NCBI GenBank assembly: GCA_020445745.1
Contig: JAGRGB010000034.1
Coordinates: forward strand, 1-64,000
Source of the DNA: Rhodocyclaceae bacterium
GTDB taxonomy: Bacteria; Pseudomonadota; Gammaproteobacteria; Burkholderiales; Rhodocyclaceae
Length of the DNA stretch: 64,000 nucleotides
Reading direction: 5' to 3'
The notes beneath the pieces are model-generated. The model had not been told where the DNA came from and made no database searches. It was given only the letters and a program-made list of their open reading frames with translations. This document shows, one piece after another, positions 1 to 10,160 of this stretch. The position numbers and the translations under genes were made by a program. Within the stretch, counting starts at the first letter, position 1. Each line of letters opens with the position of its first letter.

Positions 1-1
1 A

Positions 2-841
2 GCCGGTGTCGCGGGTGGCCAGCGAGCGCATGAAGATGTTGTCGTGTTCGATCGCGTTCATGCGGATGCGGTCGCCCAGCAGCGCGCCACCGGTGCGCTT
101 GCGCGACGGGTCGATCGACACGATGGCGAGCTTCAGGCGGTCCTGCTGGTCAAGGCGGAAGCGGCGCACCAGTTCGTCGGTCAGCGAACTCTTGCCGGCG
201 CCGCCGGTGCCGGTGATGCCCAGCGTCGGCACCGTCAGCGCCTTCGCCGCATCGACGATCGCGGTGCGCACCTTGTCGTCGTAGGCGCCGTTCTCGAGCG
301 CCGTGATGACGCGCGCCAGCGCCCGCCGATCGCCGGACTGCAGGGCCTTCAGCGCGTCCTTGCCCTTCGGCGCGAGCGGCGTCAGGTCGACGTCGGACTT
401 CTCGACGACGTCGTTGATCATGCCCTGCAGACCCATCCGCGCGCCGTCGTCGGGGGAGTAGATGCGGGCCACGCCATACTGCTGCAGTTCCTCGATCTCG
501 GCCGGCACGATCACGCCGCCACCGCCGCCGAAGACCTTGATGTTCTCGCCGCCGTGGGCCTTCAGCAGGTCGATCATGTACTTGAAGAACTCCACGTGGC
601 CGCCCTGGTAGGAGGTGATCGCGATGCCCTGCACGTCCTCCTGCAGCGCCGCGTTGACGATCTCGCCCACCGAGCGGTTGTGGCCCAGGTGGATCACTTC
701 GCCACCCGATCCCTGCAGGATGCGGCGCATGATGTTGATCGATGCGTCGTGGCCATCGAACAGCGATGCCGCGGTCACGAAACGGACCTTGTGCTTCGGC
801 TTGTAGTTGACGGCCTTCTTGGCCACGCTCATGTCGGTCAT
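2..841 (-). CDS. icmF: Fused acyl-CoA mutase (isobutyryl-CoA mutase IcmF type), N-terminal part
   Basis: The first 280 codons are present; the rest lies beyond the left edge. The N-terminal half is a B12-binding domain with the base-off motif DGHD (about residues 29-32) and a downstream GGGGG turn. It is followed by a MeaI-type GTPase domain with P-loop [12 protein letters not shown] near residue 207. B12 domain, then GTPase, then mutase domain is the order of IcmF, which interconverts isobutyryl-CoA or related branched acyl-CoAs with linear isomers in the cytoplasm. A strong GGAGGGAGGG ribosome site precedes ATGACCGAC at 841; a second in-frame ATG is at 832. The gene diverges from an AraC-type regulator, which may control it. 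The mutase domain is not visible, so exact substrate is unknown. Confidence 0.88.
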   Translation of the reverse strand, partial: MTDMSVAKKAVNYKPKHKVRFVTAASLFDGHDASINIMRRILQGSGGEVIHLGHNRSVGEIVNAALQEDVQGIAITSYQGGHVEFFKYMIDLLKAHGGENIKVFGGGGGVIVPAEIEELQQYGVARIYSPDDGARMGLQGMINDVVEKSDVDLTPLAPKGKDALKALQSGDRRALARVITALENGAYDDKVRTAIVDAAKALTVPTLGITGTGGAGKSSLTDELVRRFRLDQQDRLKLAIVSIDPSRKRTGGALLGDRIRMNAIEHDNIFMRSLATRDTG

Positions 842-1011
842 CGCGCCCTCCCTCCGGTTTGTCGATCCCAGTGACCGTGCGATCTTAGAGCCCCGTCGCG
901 GACCGCACCATTGTCCCTGCAGCCGTAAATCGTGCAAAATCCGCCAATGTGTTCGAGCTGCTCCGACGAAGCACCCGCGGAGCGCGCCCGATCTCACCGG
1001 AATCGGCCACG

Positions 1012-2100
1012 ATGGCTTCGGACAGGCAAAAATATGGCGGCAAAACAGCGACGGTGGCGAGCGGCTTCGTCACCGGCATGCTGGCCGGCGTGCACCGCAA
1101 GGGGGTCGATGCCGGCGCCCTGCTGAACGAGTTCGGCATCGATCTGGCAAACCCTGCCATCCGCATTCCCCTCGATCGCTATGCGCGGCTGTACAACCGG
1201 GTGATCGCGGCCTGTGGCGACGAGGCCTTCGGACTGATGCCCGAACCGATGCGGCCGGGCAGCTTCGAGTTCCTGTGCCGGGCGATGATCGGATCGCCGA
1301 CGCTGGGCGAGGCGCTGGAGCGCGGACGGCGATTCCTGGCGATCGTGCTGCCGGCGATGACGGTGGACATCGCCCGCGACCGCGACCTGGCCCGGCTGAT
1401 CCTGCACGAGCACGGCCGGCCGCTCGGCGCGCGCGACGAGCCGGGCCGGGTGTTCGCGTTCGAATGGCTGCTGCGCCTGCTCCATGGCCTGTCGTGCTGG
1501 CTGGTCGGCCGCGGGCTGTCGCTCGTGCGCGTGCGCTTTCCCTACCATCGGCCTGACCACGGCGACGACTACGCGCTGGTATATACCGAGCGCTCGGAAT
1601 TCGGCGGCGACGTGCTGGTGGCGGAATTGCGTGCCGACCTGTTCGACCTGCCGCTGCGCCGCGACGAGGCCGCGCTGGCGAGCTTCCTCGACGGCGCGCC
1701 GGGAAAGATCTCGATGCTCTACCGGCGCGACCGCGAGATGGTGCTGCGGGTTCGCGACCTGCTGCGCGATGCGCTGCCCGAGTCGCCGACGATCGACGAG
1801 GTGGCCGCCGGGCTGCACCTGTCGCCGCGCACCCTGCACCGCCGGCTGCGGGACGAAGGCACCAGCTTCCGCGCGATCAAGGACGCGCTCCGTCGCGACA
1901 TCGCGTTGTCTCGGCTGACCAAGACGCGGCGCCCGATCGCCGAGGTCGCCAGCGAACTCGGTTATGCGGACACTTCGGCCTTCTACCGCGCGTTCACCGG
2001 CTGGACCGGACAGTCGCCGCAACGCTTTCGCCGCCAGCTGCGCGGCATCGAGCCGGGTGGTGCAGGCCTCCGGCAGCGGCGCGGCGGGCCCTCGCGTTAG
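1012..2100 (+). CDS. AraC family transcriptional regulator with arabinose-binding-like N-terminal domain
   Basis: About 362 residues from ATG 1012; an in-frame GTG at 949 would add 21 residues of low-complexity sequence. The N-terminal two thirds resembles the arabinose_bd/AraC_N domain of OruR- and ArgR-like AraC regulators (segments such as [20 protein letters not shown]). The C-terminal 100 residues form the double helix-turn-helix, with [19 protein letters not shown] and the second helix around [17 protein letters not shown]. It diverges from the icmF-type gene with only 170 bp between starts, so local control of acyl-CoA mutase expression is the obvious inference. The inducer is unknown. 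The stop is 30 bp before the histidine kinase, so the two may be co-transcribed. Confidence 0.85.
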   Translation: MASDRQKYGGKTATVASGFVTGMLAGVHRKGVDAGALLNEFGIDLANPAIRIPLDRYARLYNRVIAACGDEAFGLMPEPMRPGSFEFLCRAMIGSPTLGEALERGRRFLAIVLPAMTVDIARDRDLARLILHEHGRPLGARDEPGRVFAFEWLLRLLHGLSCWLVGRGLSLVRVRFPYHRPDHGDDYALVYTERSEFGGDVLVAELRADLFDLPLRRDEAALASFLDGAPGKISMLYRRDREMVLRVRDLLRDALPESPTIDEVAAGLHLSPRTLHRRLRDEGTSFRAIKDALRRDIALSRLTKTRRPIAEVASELGYADTSAFYRAFTGWTGQSPQRFRRQLRGIEPGGAGLRQRRGGPSR

Positions 2101-2130
2101 AATCGCCGACGACTGGCAGGAGCCGAGTGG

Positions 2131-4209
2131 ATGCCGACAGCCGACCATGCAGCGACCCAGGAGTCTGTCCCGAAGACCGGCGGCAGCGCGGCCGAGCGGC
2201 GCCGCTACGACCTGCTGCTGGCCGGTCTCGACCTGCTCGACCAGGGCCTCGCGGTGTTCGATTCGGTGCCGCAGCTGGTCGCCTGGAACAAGGCCTTCCT
2301 GCGCCTGCTGGATTTTCCCGAGACGATGGTCCGGGTCGGTACGCCGTTCGAGGACTTCGTGCGCTACAACGCCGAACGCGGCGAATACGGCGAGGGCGAG
2401 TACGAATCGCAGGTGGCGGCGCGGATGGCCGCGGTGCGTGCGTTCCAGCCCCACTACACCGAGCGCGTGCGGCCCAACGGCGAGGTGCTGGCGATCCGCG
2501 GCGTACCTATCCCGAACCTCGGCTTCGTCTCGCTATGGACCGACATCACCGAGCAGCGCCGCTACGAGGCGCTGATCCAGAAGCAGAACACCGAGCTTGA
2601 GCTGCGGGTAAAGGCCCGCACCCGGGAACTCGAGGAGGCCAACAGCCGCCTCGCCGGGGCGAACGCCGAGATCGACCAGATCGCCGGTGCACTGCGGCGC
2701 AGCGAATCCCGCCTGCGCCTGATCATGGATTCGATCCCGGCGCTGATCGCCTATGTCGATGCCGACCAGCGCTACCAGTTCGCCAATCGCGGCTACGCCG
2801 AGTGGTTCGGCCTTGCCGCCGGCGACATCGTCGGGCGCACCATCGAGGAGGTCTTCGGCGCGGAGATCTACCGCGAGATTCGCGACAACCTCGAGCGCGC
2901 CTACGCCGGCGAGGCGGTCACCTACGAATATGCCCGCGACACCGCCGACGGGCGCAGCGTGCATGCGCGCAGCGTCGTGGTGCCGGAGATCGGCGGCGAC
3001 GGCCGGGTGCTCGGCGCCTTCGTGCTGTCGATCGACATCACCGAGCAGAAGGCCAGCCAGGCCGCCCTGATCCAGGCCCAGAAGATGGAGGCCGTGGGCC
3101 AGCTCACCGGCGGCCTGGCCCACGATTTCAACAATCTGCTGACGATCATCATCGGCAACCTGAGGGGCTTGCAGGAACAACTGCCCGCCCATCCCGAACG
3201 CGCCGGCGAATACGTCGCCCCGGCGCTCGACGCGGCCCGCCGCGGCGCCGAGCTGATCAAGCGCCTGCTGACCTTCTCGCGGCACCAGGCGCTGGAGCCG
3301 TGCGCGGTCGAGATCGGCGCGCTGGTGCAGAACATGATGCAGCTGCTGGCACGCTCGCTGACCGAATCGATCGAGATCCAGAGCCGCCTGCCGACCGCCC
3401 GCCTGTACGCGATGGTGGACCCCCACCAGCTCGAGAACGCCCTGCTCAATCTCGCGATCAACGCACGCGACGCGATGCCCGGCGGTGGCACGCTGGCGAT
3501 CACCGTCGTCGAACGTCACATCGACGCGAGCCTGTCGCGGGTCACCGAAATCCCGGTCGGCGACTACGTCCAGATCGACGTCAGCGACACCGGCCGCGGC
3601 ATCGACCCGGCATTGCTGCCGCGGGTGTTCGAGCCCTTCGTCACGACCAAGGCGTTCGGTGCCGGCAGCGGCCTCGGGCTGTCGATGGTGTATGGCTTCG
3701 TGCGCCAGTCGGGCGGCAACATCCGCATTCTCAGCACTCCGGGCAGCGGCACCAACGTGCGCTTCGTGCTGCCCAAGGCCGAGCCACCGGCGCCGGCGGT
3801 GACACCGGCGCCACGCCCGCGCAGCGGCACCGCCGGCGGTGGCGGCCTGGTGCTGCTGGTCGAGGACGAGGCCGAGATCCGGCGCATCCTGCGTCTGCAG
3901 CTCGGCGAGCTGGGCTATCCGGTGATCGAGGCCACCAATGGCGTCGACGCCCGCCAGATGATCGAGGACGTCGCCGAGATCCGCCTGATGATCTCGGACG
4001 TGGTGATGCCGGGCGGCGTCGGCGGCCGAGAACTGCTCGCCTTCGCCCGTGATCGCCGGCCGGACCTGCCGGTGCTGCTGATCACCGGATTCGCCGGCGA
4101 TGCCGCGAGCTTTCCCGACGCCCCGGTGCTGCGCAAGCCGTTCGACCGCAGTGGGCTGGCCGCAGCCCTCGACGCCCTCGCAACCCCGGACCACGAGAGC
4201 CCGCCATGA
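2131..4209 (+). CDS. PAS-containing hybrid histidine kinase with C-terminal receiver domain
   Basis: 692 residues without obvious membrane segments, so probably a cytoplasmic sensor. Domain order: a PAS_7-type fold near residues 30-150 (LDLLDQGLAVFDSVPQLVAW), a coiled coil near 155-190, a second PAS near 195-310, HisKA with the phospho-acceptor His in GGLAHDFNNLLT, HATPase with NLAINARDAMPGGG (N box) and DTGRGID (G1), and a receiver domain from about residue 575 with DVVMPG. This is the architecture of hybrid kinases that phosphorylate themselves internally as well as a partner. AGGAG lies 9 bp before the ATG. The last four bases overlap the start of the response regulator gene (ATGA), so the two are translationally coupled partners. 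The signal sensed is unknown. Confidence 0.9.
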   Translation: MPTADHAATQESVPKTGGSAAERRRYDLLLAGLDLLDQGLAVFDSVPQLVAWNKAFLRLLDFPETMVRVGTPFEDFVRYNAERGEYGEGEYESQVAARMAAVRAFQPHYTERVRPNGEVLAIRGVPIPNLGFVSLWTDITEQRRYEALIQKQNTELELRVKARTRELEEANSRLAGANAEIDQIAGALRRSESRLRLIMDSIPALIAYVDADQRYQFANRGYAEWFGLAAGDIVGRTIEEVFGAEIYREIRDNLERAYAGEAVTYEYARDTADGRSVHARSVVVPEIGGDGRVLGAFVLSIDITEQKASQAALIQAQKMEAVGQLTGGLAHDFNNLLTIIIGNLRGLQEQLPAHPERAGEYVAPALDAARRGAELIKRLLTFSRHQALEPCAVEIGALVQNMMQLLARSLTESIEIQSRLPTARLYAMVDPHQLENALLNLAINARDAMPGGGTLAITVVERHIDASLSRVTEIPVGDYVQIDVSDTGRGIDPALLPRVFEPFVTTKAFGAGSGLGLSMVYGFVRQSGGNIRILSTPGSGTNVRFVLPKAEPPAPAVTPAPRPRSGTAGGGGLVLLVEDEAEIRRILRLQLGELGYPVIEATNGVDARQMIEDVAEIRLMISDVVMPGGVGGRELLAFARDRRPDLPVLLITGFAGDAASFPDAPVLRKPFDRSGLAAALDALATPDHESPP

Positions 4210-4934
4210 AAGCCACCGACGCCGCCAACAACGCGATGATCCACGTGCTCGAAGACGAGCCCGAGATCGGCCGCCTGATCTGCAACACCCTCGAGGAATA
4301 CGGCTTTCGCAGCGAGCTGTCGGGCAGCGGCCGACAGTTCCTGCTGCGCGCGCGGCAGACCAATCCGGAGCTTTGCATCATCGACCTGGGACTGCCGGAC
4401 ATGGACGGCATGCAGGTGGTGCGCGAGCTGCAGGAACGCCAGCTGTGCGCGGTATTGATCCTGACCGGCCGCAACGACGTCACCGACCGGGTGCTCGGAC
4501 TCGAACTCGGCGCCGACGACTATCTGGTCAAGCCGTTCGAGCCGCGCGAGCTGGTGGCCCGGGTACGTTCGATCCTGCGGCGCTATCTGCGCAACCCGCA
4601 TCGCGACGACGACGGCGGCGAACCGCGGATGGCCGGCTTTGCCGGCTGGCGATTCGACAGCCAGCGTCTGCTGCTGACCGCCCCCGACGGACGCGAAGTG
4701 CATCTGTCGGCCGCCGAAGCCGGACTGCTGCAGACCATGCTGCGCCGGCCCAACAAGATCCTCAACCGCGAACAACTGCTCGGCGAGCGCGACGTGGACC
4801 CGTTCGACCGCTCGATCGACGTGCGCATCTCGCGGCTGCGCCGCAAGCTCGAGGAGGATCCCCAGGATCCGCGCATCATCAAGACCGTGTATGGCGCCGG
4901 CTACATGCTGACCGCCTCGGTGGACTGGTCGTAG
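4206..4934 (+). CDS. OmpR-family response regulator
   Basis: 242 residues: an N-terminal receiver domain with the acidic pair LEDEPE, phospho-acceptor Asp in IIDLGLPDMDG, conserved Thr in LILTGRND and Lys in DYLVKPF. A C-terminal winged-helix DNA-binding domain follows, with HLSAAEAGLLQTML and the recognition region RSIDVRISRLRRKL ending in VYGAGYML. It is a DNA-binding transcription factor. The start overlaps the upstream hybrid kinase by 4 bp, indicating that this is its cognate regulator. No target promoter can be assigned from the window; the neighbouring VOC gene 140 bp downstream is a possible one. Confidence 0.92.
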   Translation: MKATDAANNAMIHVLEDEPEIGRLICNTLEEYGFRSELSGSGRQFLLRARQTNPELCIIDLGLPDMDGMQVVRELQERQLCAVLILTGRNDVTDRVLGLELGADDYLVKPFEPRELVARVRSILRRYLRNPHRDDDGGEPRMAGFAGWRFDSQRLLLTAPDGREVHLSAAEAGLLQTMLRRPNKILNREQLLGERDVDPFDRSIDVRISRLRRKLEEDPQDPRIIKTVYGAGYMLTASVDWS

Positions 4935-5075
4935 CGCGACCGGCCGTTCGGCTCGCGGCACGCCGGGAGCGGTGCCCGCGGACACCCGGACCGTCGGTCG
5001 CGAAGCGCCGCCACGGCCTCGACGCCACGTCGCGCCCTCTCTATAATTATTAATTCTTAATCCATGGAGACTTTC

Positions 5076-5552
<477 letters not shown>

Positions 5553-5571
5553 GCCGACCACGGAAAAGAAG

Positions 5572-5592
5572 CGGGCGGCCACCGGCCGCCCG
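5572..5592. terminator. GC-rich hairpin after the VOC gene
   Basis: A perfect 9-bp stem (CGGGCGGCC / GGCCGCCCG) closes a 3-base loop, 20 bp after the VOC stop codon. There is no T-run on the plus strand, so it is a terminator-like hairpin rather than a textbook intrinsic terminator. Confidence 0.5.
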
Positions 5593-5693
5593 ACCACACA
5601 GAGAGGGCGGCGCAAAGTGCATCCCGCCTGTCCAGGGGTCTCGCTGACCGCGTTCAGGCACTTCGCGCCGAACCCGTATCATGCCGCGCCAAA

Positions 5694-5710
5694 CTTAAGC
5701 CATCCTTAAG
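5694..5710. repeat. Paired CTTAAG boxes upstream of the TpsB gene
   Basis: Two identical palindromic hexamers CTTAAG at 5694-5699 and 5705-5710 start 11 bp apart, about one helical turn. They stand about 100 bp upstream of the two-partner-secretion transporter gene in otherwise GC-rich DNA. The spacing is what a dimeric regulator site would show; no known regulator is assigned. Confidence 0.35.
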
Positions 5711-5808
5711 CAGAACGCTCGCCCGGCGGTACGGTACGCGATTCGCCGCGCCGATTGGCCCGCCGGCGGCGCACCATGTATCATGACCACGGAATATTTC
5801 CCAATGCC

Positions 5809-7524
5809 ATGGACATGCCCTGTCTGCCGTCACGATTCGCGCTGGCCTTCAGTGCCGGCCTGCTGCCGGTGCTCGCGCCGGCCCAGCTCGCTCCCCTGCC
5901 GCTCCCCGAAACGCCCGATCCGTCGCTCGATCATCAACGCCACCGCGAGCGCAGCGATTCGCTGAGGCGCACCCTGGAGCAGCCGACGGACGTGCACCGC
6001 CCGGCGCAGGCGGCCGACGACGGCACGCTCCTGCCCTCCGGCGAGCAGCCATGCTTCACGATCCGGCGGATCGATCTGGCGGGCGACGCCGCCCATTTCC
6101 CGGGGCTGGCGACCGCCCTGGCGGGCGCAGACGGCAGGGATTCCCCGGCCGGCCGCTGCCTCGGCCAGAAGGGCGTCGCGCTGCTGGCCAGGCGGCTGCA
6201 GAATGCGTTGCTGTCACGGGGCTACATCACCAGCCGGGTTGCAGTGCCGGCCCAGGACCTGGCTGCCGGCACCCTGCAGATCGAGATTCGGGCCGGCCGG
6301 GTAGACCGCCTGCGCTTCGCCGACGACGACGGCCCGCGCACGTCGCTGGCCGGCGCGATGCCGATCGCTGCCGGCCAGATCCTCGATCTGCGCGACGTCG
6401 AACAGGGCCTCGAAAATCTCAAGCGCATCCCGAGCGCGGATGCCGACATCGAGATCCGCCCGGCCAGCACCCCCGCCGCCAGCGATCTCGTGGTGCACTA
6501 CGTCGCGACTTCGCCCTGGCACGTCACGCTGCTCGCCGACGACGGCGGCCGCAAGGCCACCGGCCGCTACCAGGGGGGCATCACGGTAGCCTACGACAAT
6601 CCGCTAGGCGCCAACGATCTGGCCTACCTCGCGCTCAGCCACGACCTGATGGCCGACGGCGCGCGACGCGGCACGTGGGGGGTGCTCGGCCACTATTCGG
6701 TCCCCCTCGGCTACTGGAACCTGGCCCTGACCGCCGGCCGCAACCGAGATCGCCAGACCGTGCAGGGTGCCACCACGCGCTACATCTACGGCGGGTTCAG
6801 CGGCAGCGCAGAACTCGAACTGACCCGCATCGTCCATCGCGACGCCAGAGCCAAGACCTGGCTCGGCGCCGGCGCCTGGCGCCGCACCTCGCGAAACTAC
6901 ATCGACGACACCGAGGTGGCGGTCCAGCGCCGCGAGACCGCCGGATGGCGGGCCACGGCCGGCCACCGCCGCTTCGCCGGCGCCGCGATCATCGACGCGC
7001 GCATCGCCTACCGCCATGGCACCGGTGCGTTCGGCGCCATTCCGGCACCGGAAGAGCCATTCGGCGACGGGACTTCGCGGATCCGCAAGACCACCGCCGA
7101 TCTGCAGGTGGACGTCCCGCTCACTGCGGGCGGCCGGCGCCTCGACTACGCCGGCGCCCTGCGCGTGCAATGGAACCATTCGCTGCTGAATCCGCAGGAA
7201 CTGTTCGTCATCGGCGGGCGCTACAGCGTGCGTGGCTTCGACGGCGAGAACGTGCTGGCCGGCGAGCGCGGCTGGGTGCTGCGCAACGAGTTGTCGCTGC
7301 CGATCGCCGGCGCCAGCGGCTTCGCCGCCGTCGATCATGGCCGCGTGGCCGGGCGCAGCGCCGACCGCCTCGCCGGCCGGCGGCTGACCGGCGCGGTGCT
7401 CGGCGTGCGCGGCGCGATGCACGGCGCGCACTACGAGTTGTTCGTCGGTGCGCCGCTGGACAAGCCTTCGCGCTTCGAGGCACCCGCCAGGACCGCCGGC
7501 TTTCGCGTCGCCTACACCCTTTGA
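5809..7524 (+). CDS. ShlB/FhaC/HecB family outer-membrane transporter (TpsB of two-partner secretion)
   Basis: About 571 residues. An N-terminal signal peptide (cleavage near LAPAQ) is followed by a proline-rich linker, a POTRA_2-type region (CFTIRRIDLAGDA; RLQNALLSRGYITSRV) and a C-terminal beta-barrel of about 350 residues. The barrel contains the hallmark VRGF motif of loop 6 (GGRYSVRGFDGEN) and ends in an aromatic/hydrophobic strand. TpsB proteins export one large beta-helical TpsA exoprotein through the outer membrane. None is encoded within the window on either side, so this copy is an orphan or its partner lies elsewhere. Starts at 5755 (TTG) and 5776 (ATG) are also open; 5809 was chosen because the signal peptide begins there. 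Confidence 0.85.
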   Translation: MDMPCLPSRFALAFSAGLLPVLAPAQLAPLPLPETPDPSLDHQRHRERSDSLRRTLEQPTDVHRPAQAADDGTLLPSGEQPCFTIRRIDLAGDAAHFPGLATALAGADGRDSPAGRCLGQKGVALLARRLQNALLSRGYITSRVAVPAQDLAAGTLQIEIRAGRVDRLRFADDDGPRTSLAGAMPIAAGQILDLRDVEQGLENLKRIPSADADIEIRPASTPAASDLVVHYVATSPWHVTLLADDGGRKATGRYQGGITVAYDNPLGANDLAYLALSHDLMADGARRGTWGVLGHYSVPLGYWNLALTAGRNRDRQTVQGATTRYIYGGFSGSAELELTRIVHRDARAKTWLGAGAWRRTSRNYIDDTEVAVQRRETAGWRATAGHRRFAGAAIIDARIAYRHGTGAFGAIPAPEEPFGDGTSRIRKTTADLQVDVPLTAGGRRLDYAGALRVQWNHSLLNPQELFVIGGRYSVRGFDGENVLAGERGWVLRNELSLPIAGASGFAAVDHGRVAGRSADRLAGRRLTGAVLGVRGAMHGAHYELFVGAPLDKPSRFEAPARTAGFRVAYTL

Positions 7525-7687
7525 GCCGGCGGCCGGCACCGCCCCACCGGCCCTGAGAGGGCCGCTCCGGCCGCGATGTATAATCCGCCGGAGTTGCTGC
7601 CTTCGCGCCGGCGGCCGAGCTGATCGGCGCGCCGGGCCTGTCACCGCGAAGCGTCGCGGCTGATCCGTGGCGGCCCGCCCTTGCCGA

Positions 7688-8374
7688 ATGAAACGCATTG
7701 CCATCCTCCAGTCGAACTACCTCCCGTGGAAGGGATATTTCGACCTCATCGCTGCGGTCGACGAATTCGTACTCCTCGACGACGTCCAGTTCACGAAGAA
7801 CGACTGGCGCAACCGGAACCTGATCAAGACGCCGCAAGGGGTACAGTGGCTGTCGGTACCGGTCGGCCAGGACATCCACCGGCGCATCCGCGACGTCGAA
7901 CTGAAGTCCCATTGGCAGGAACGGCACTGGAAGACGCTCGAGTGCAATTACCGGCGGGCCGACCATTTCGCCGAGATCGCGGCCTGGCTGGAACCCCTGT
8001 ACCGGGCGCGGACCCATCGCGACCTGTCGTCATTGAACCGCTGCTTCATCGAAGCGATCTGTCGCTACCTGGGCATCACCACGCGCATCCACGACTCCGC
8101 CGAATACCCGCTCTGCGAGGGGCGGAGCCAGCGGCTCGTCGAGCTGTGCACCCGGCTCGGCGCCGGCGAGTACGTCACCGGGCCGGCAGCGCGAGCCTAC
8201 CTGGACACCGCCGCATTTGCCGGCCGCGACATCCGTGTCCGCTGGTTCGACTACGACGGGTATCCTCCCTATCGGCAGTTGTGGGGCGAATTCGTGCACC
8301 AGGTCAGCATCGTCGATCTGCTGTTCAACTGCGGGCCGGAATCGGTCCGCTACATGAGGTACGTGGCTCGATGA
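7688..8374 (+). CDS. WbqC-like family protein
   Basis: 228 residues, beginning with the family signature MKRIAILQSNYLPWKGYFDL and including DDVQFTKNDWRNRN and the terminal segment SIVDLLFNCGPE. WbqC-like proteins occur in O-antigen and other surface polysaccharide clusters; their biochemical role is not settled, and amino-sugar acyl transfer has been proposed. The stop overlaps the start of the glycosyltransferase (ATGA), so it is the first gene of a coupled glycan operon. The start ATG is at 7688; an upstream TTG at 7667 is less likely. Confidence 0.88.
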   Translation: MKRIAILQSNYLPWKGYFDLIAAVDEFVLLDDVQFTKNDWRNRNLIKTPQGVQWLSVPVGQDIHRRIRDVELKSHWQERHWKTLECNYRRADHFAEIAAWLEPLYRARTHRDLSSLNRCFIEAICRYLGITTRIHDSAEYPLCEGRSQRLVELCTRLGAGEYVTGPAARAYLDTAAFAGRDIRVRWFDYDGYPPYRQLWGEFVHQVSIVDLLFNCGPESVRYMRYVAR

Positions 8375-9315
8375 AGCTCTCCATCGTCACGACGATGTAC
8401 CGCTCGGCGGCTTTTCTGGACACCTTCCACGAGCGCATCGGCGCCGCCGCGCAACACACCGTCGGCGACGACTACGAGATCGTGCTGGTCAATGACGGTT
8501 CCCCCGACAACTCCGGCGAAATCGCCCGGGCGATGGCGGCACGCGATCGCCACGTCTGCGTCGTCGATCTGTCGCGCAATTTCGGTCACCATGCGGCGAT
8601 CGTCGCCGGCCTCGCCCATACCCGGGGCGAACTGGTGTTCCTGCTCGACTGCGACCTGGAAGAACAGCCGGAATGGTTGTCGACGTTCGTCGCCGAGCGC
8701 GAACGCGCCGACGCCGACGTGGTGTTCGGGGTGCAGCGGCAGCGGGTCGGCTCGCCGCTCGCCAATGCCGCCGGCCGGATCTTCTGGTCGGCCCTGAGCG
8801 CGATGTCGCTGGTGCGGATTCCGCACAATCCGATGACCTGCCGCCTGATGACCCGCCAGTACGTCGATTCGCTGCTCGAAGTGGGCGACCGCGTCCTCTA
8901 CCTGGCGGGGGTGTTCGCCTGGGCCGGGTTCCGGCAGACCTCCCTGCCATTGGTCAAGACCCCCCGTGCCGCGCAGTCGCGCTCGACCTACAGCCTGTCG
9001 CGCAAGCTGGTCCAGGCAGCCGATTCGTTCGCCTCCTTCAGCGTCGCGCCACTGTCTGCGATCTTCCTGACCGGCCTGTCGATCTGGAGCGGCTCGCTGG
9101 CCTACGGGGCATGGCTGCTGGTTCGCAAGCTGATGAATCCGGAGATGATCCTGTCGGGCTTCACGTCGATCATGCTGTCGCTGTGGTTTCTCGGCGGCAC
9201 CATCATCCTGTTCCTGGGCGTCCTCGGGCTGTACCTCGCCAAGGTGTTCCAGGAGGTCAAGCGCAGGCCGCTGTACATCGTCAGGTCGGTTCACCGGGGC
9301 GGCGACCGTGCCTGA
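8371..9315 (+). CDS. Family 2 glycosyltransferase with two C-terminal membrane segments
   Basis: 314 residues. The GT-A domain opens with MKLSIVTTMYRSAAFLD and carries the nucleotide-sugar motifs VNDGSPDNS and LDCDLEEQPEW (DxD-like). Two hydrophobic helices follow (about residues 230-260 and 265-295), the arrangement of the DPM1/ArnC/GtrB group. These enzymes transfer a sugar from a nucleotide donor to a polyprenyl phosphate carrier at the inner membrane. It overlaps the WbqC-like gene upstream by 4 bp and the methyltransferase downstream by 8 bp. Together with the ArnE-like small membrane protein nearby it may form a lipid-linked sugar synthesis and flipping pair. Confidence 0.9.
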   Translation: MKLSIVTTMYRSAAFLDTFHERIGAAAQHTVGDDYEIVLVNDGSPDNSGEIARAMAARDRHVCVVDLSRNFGHHAAIVAGLAHTRGELVFLLDCDLEEQPEWLSTFVAERERADADVVFGVQRQRVGSPLANAAGRIFWSALSAMSLVRIPHNPMTCRLMTRQYVDSLLEVGDRVLYLAGVFAWAGFRQTSLPLVKTPRAAQSRSTYSLSRKLVQAADSFASFSVAPLSAIFLTGLSIWSGSLAYGAWLLVRKLMNPEMILSGFTSIMLSLWFLGGTIILFLGVLGLYLAKVFQEVKRRPLYIVRSVHRGGDRA

Positions 9316-10081
9316 ACGCGATCTCGACGATTTCCTGGACGCCTACGGCGACGGCTTCGCCCATGCGTTCGACAACCGCATCATCCAGGCCTGGTACCCG
9401 GAACGGATCATCCGCGCCTGCGACGCGGATTCGCGTTCCCTCGAGCTGGGCGTCGGACACGGCCGCAGCACCGCCCGCTTGGCACGGCATTTCCGCGAAC
9501 ACGTCGTGGTCGAGGGCTCGCCGGCGATCATCCGTCAGTTCGCGCGCGACCATCCGCACAGCGGCGCGATCGTCGAGCAGGCGCTGTTCGAGCGCTACCG
9601 GCCCGATGCGCCGTTCGACGTGATCGTGTGCGGGTTCGTGCTCGAGCACGTGGACGATCCGGTGGCGCTGCTGCGCCGCTGCCGCGACTGGCTGACGGCT
9701 CGCGGACGCTGCTTCGTCGCGGTTCCGAACGGCGAATCACTGCATCGTCGGGTCGGTCATGCGGCGGGACTGCTGGCCGACCCGCTCGCCCTCGGTCCGG
9801 GCGATCATGCCCTGGGCCACCGTCGTCAGTATTCGGTCGCGCGGCTCGACCGGGAACTGGCCGCCGCCGGCTTTCGGGTGGTACGGCGCGAAGGCGTCTT
9901 CATGAAGGCGCTGACGACCGCCCAGCTGCGTTCGCTGGAACTCGACGAAGCCGTGCTGCGCGCACTGTGCGAGGTCGCGGTGGACTATCCGGAGCTGAGC
10001 TGCGCGCTGCTGTTCGAGGCGATTCCGGAGCGCGGAGCTCGCGAAGGGCCTGGCGTGGAACCCGACGGGGGGCGCCGGTGA
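9308..10081 (+). CDS. Class I SAM-dependent methyltransferase
   Basis: 257 residues from a GTG start inside the end of the glycosyltransferase gene. Motif I is SLELGVGHGRSTARLARHF, the acidic residue after strand beta-2 is in VVEGSPAI, and motif IV/post-I is FDVIVCGFVLEHVDDPVALL. This is a Methyltransf_11/23-type fold of the kind found in sugar and lipid-head-group pathways. Its place in a coupled glycan operon points to methylation of a sugar or its precursor, but no acceptor can be named. It is followed by 79 bp without a convincing gene before the ATP-grasp gene. Confidence 0.85.
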   Translation: MPERDLDDFLDAYGDGFAHAFDNRIIQAWYPERIIRACDADSRSLELGVGHGRSTARLARHFREHVVVEGSPAIIRQFARDHPHSGAIVEQALFERYRPDAPFDVIVCGFVLEHVDDPVALLRRCRDWLTARGRCFVAVPNGESLHRRVGHAAGLLADPLALGPGDHALGHRRQYSVARLDRELAAAGFRVVRREGVFMKALTTAQLRSLELDEAVLRALCEVAVDYPELSCALLFEAIPERGAREGPGVEPDGGRR

Positions 10082-10160
10082 GCGACGCCGCCGCTGCGCG
10101 CGGAGGGCGCCCTCCTGCCCTGCCGGCGAGGATGTGGTGTCGTGAACGGAGTGGGCCCCG

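Noticed and set aside
44-874. Long plus-strand open frame
   Set aside because: It is the antisense shadow of the icmF-type gene, whose reverse frame has clear B12 and GTPase motifs.
994-2454. Long minus-strand open frame over the AraC and kinase genes
   Set aside because: Low-complexity Arg/Gln-rich translation with no domain; produced by high-GC antisense sequence.
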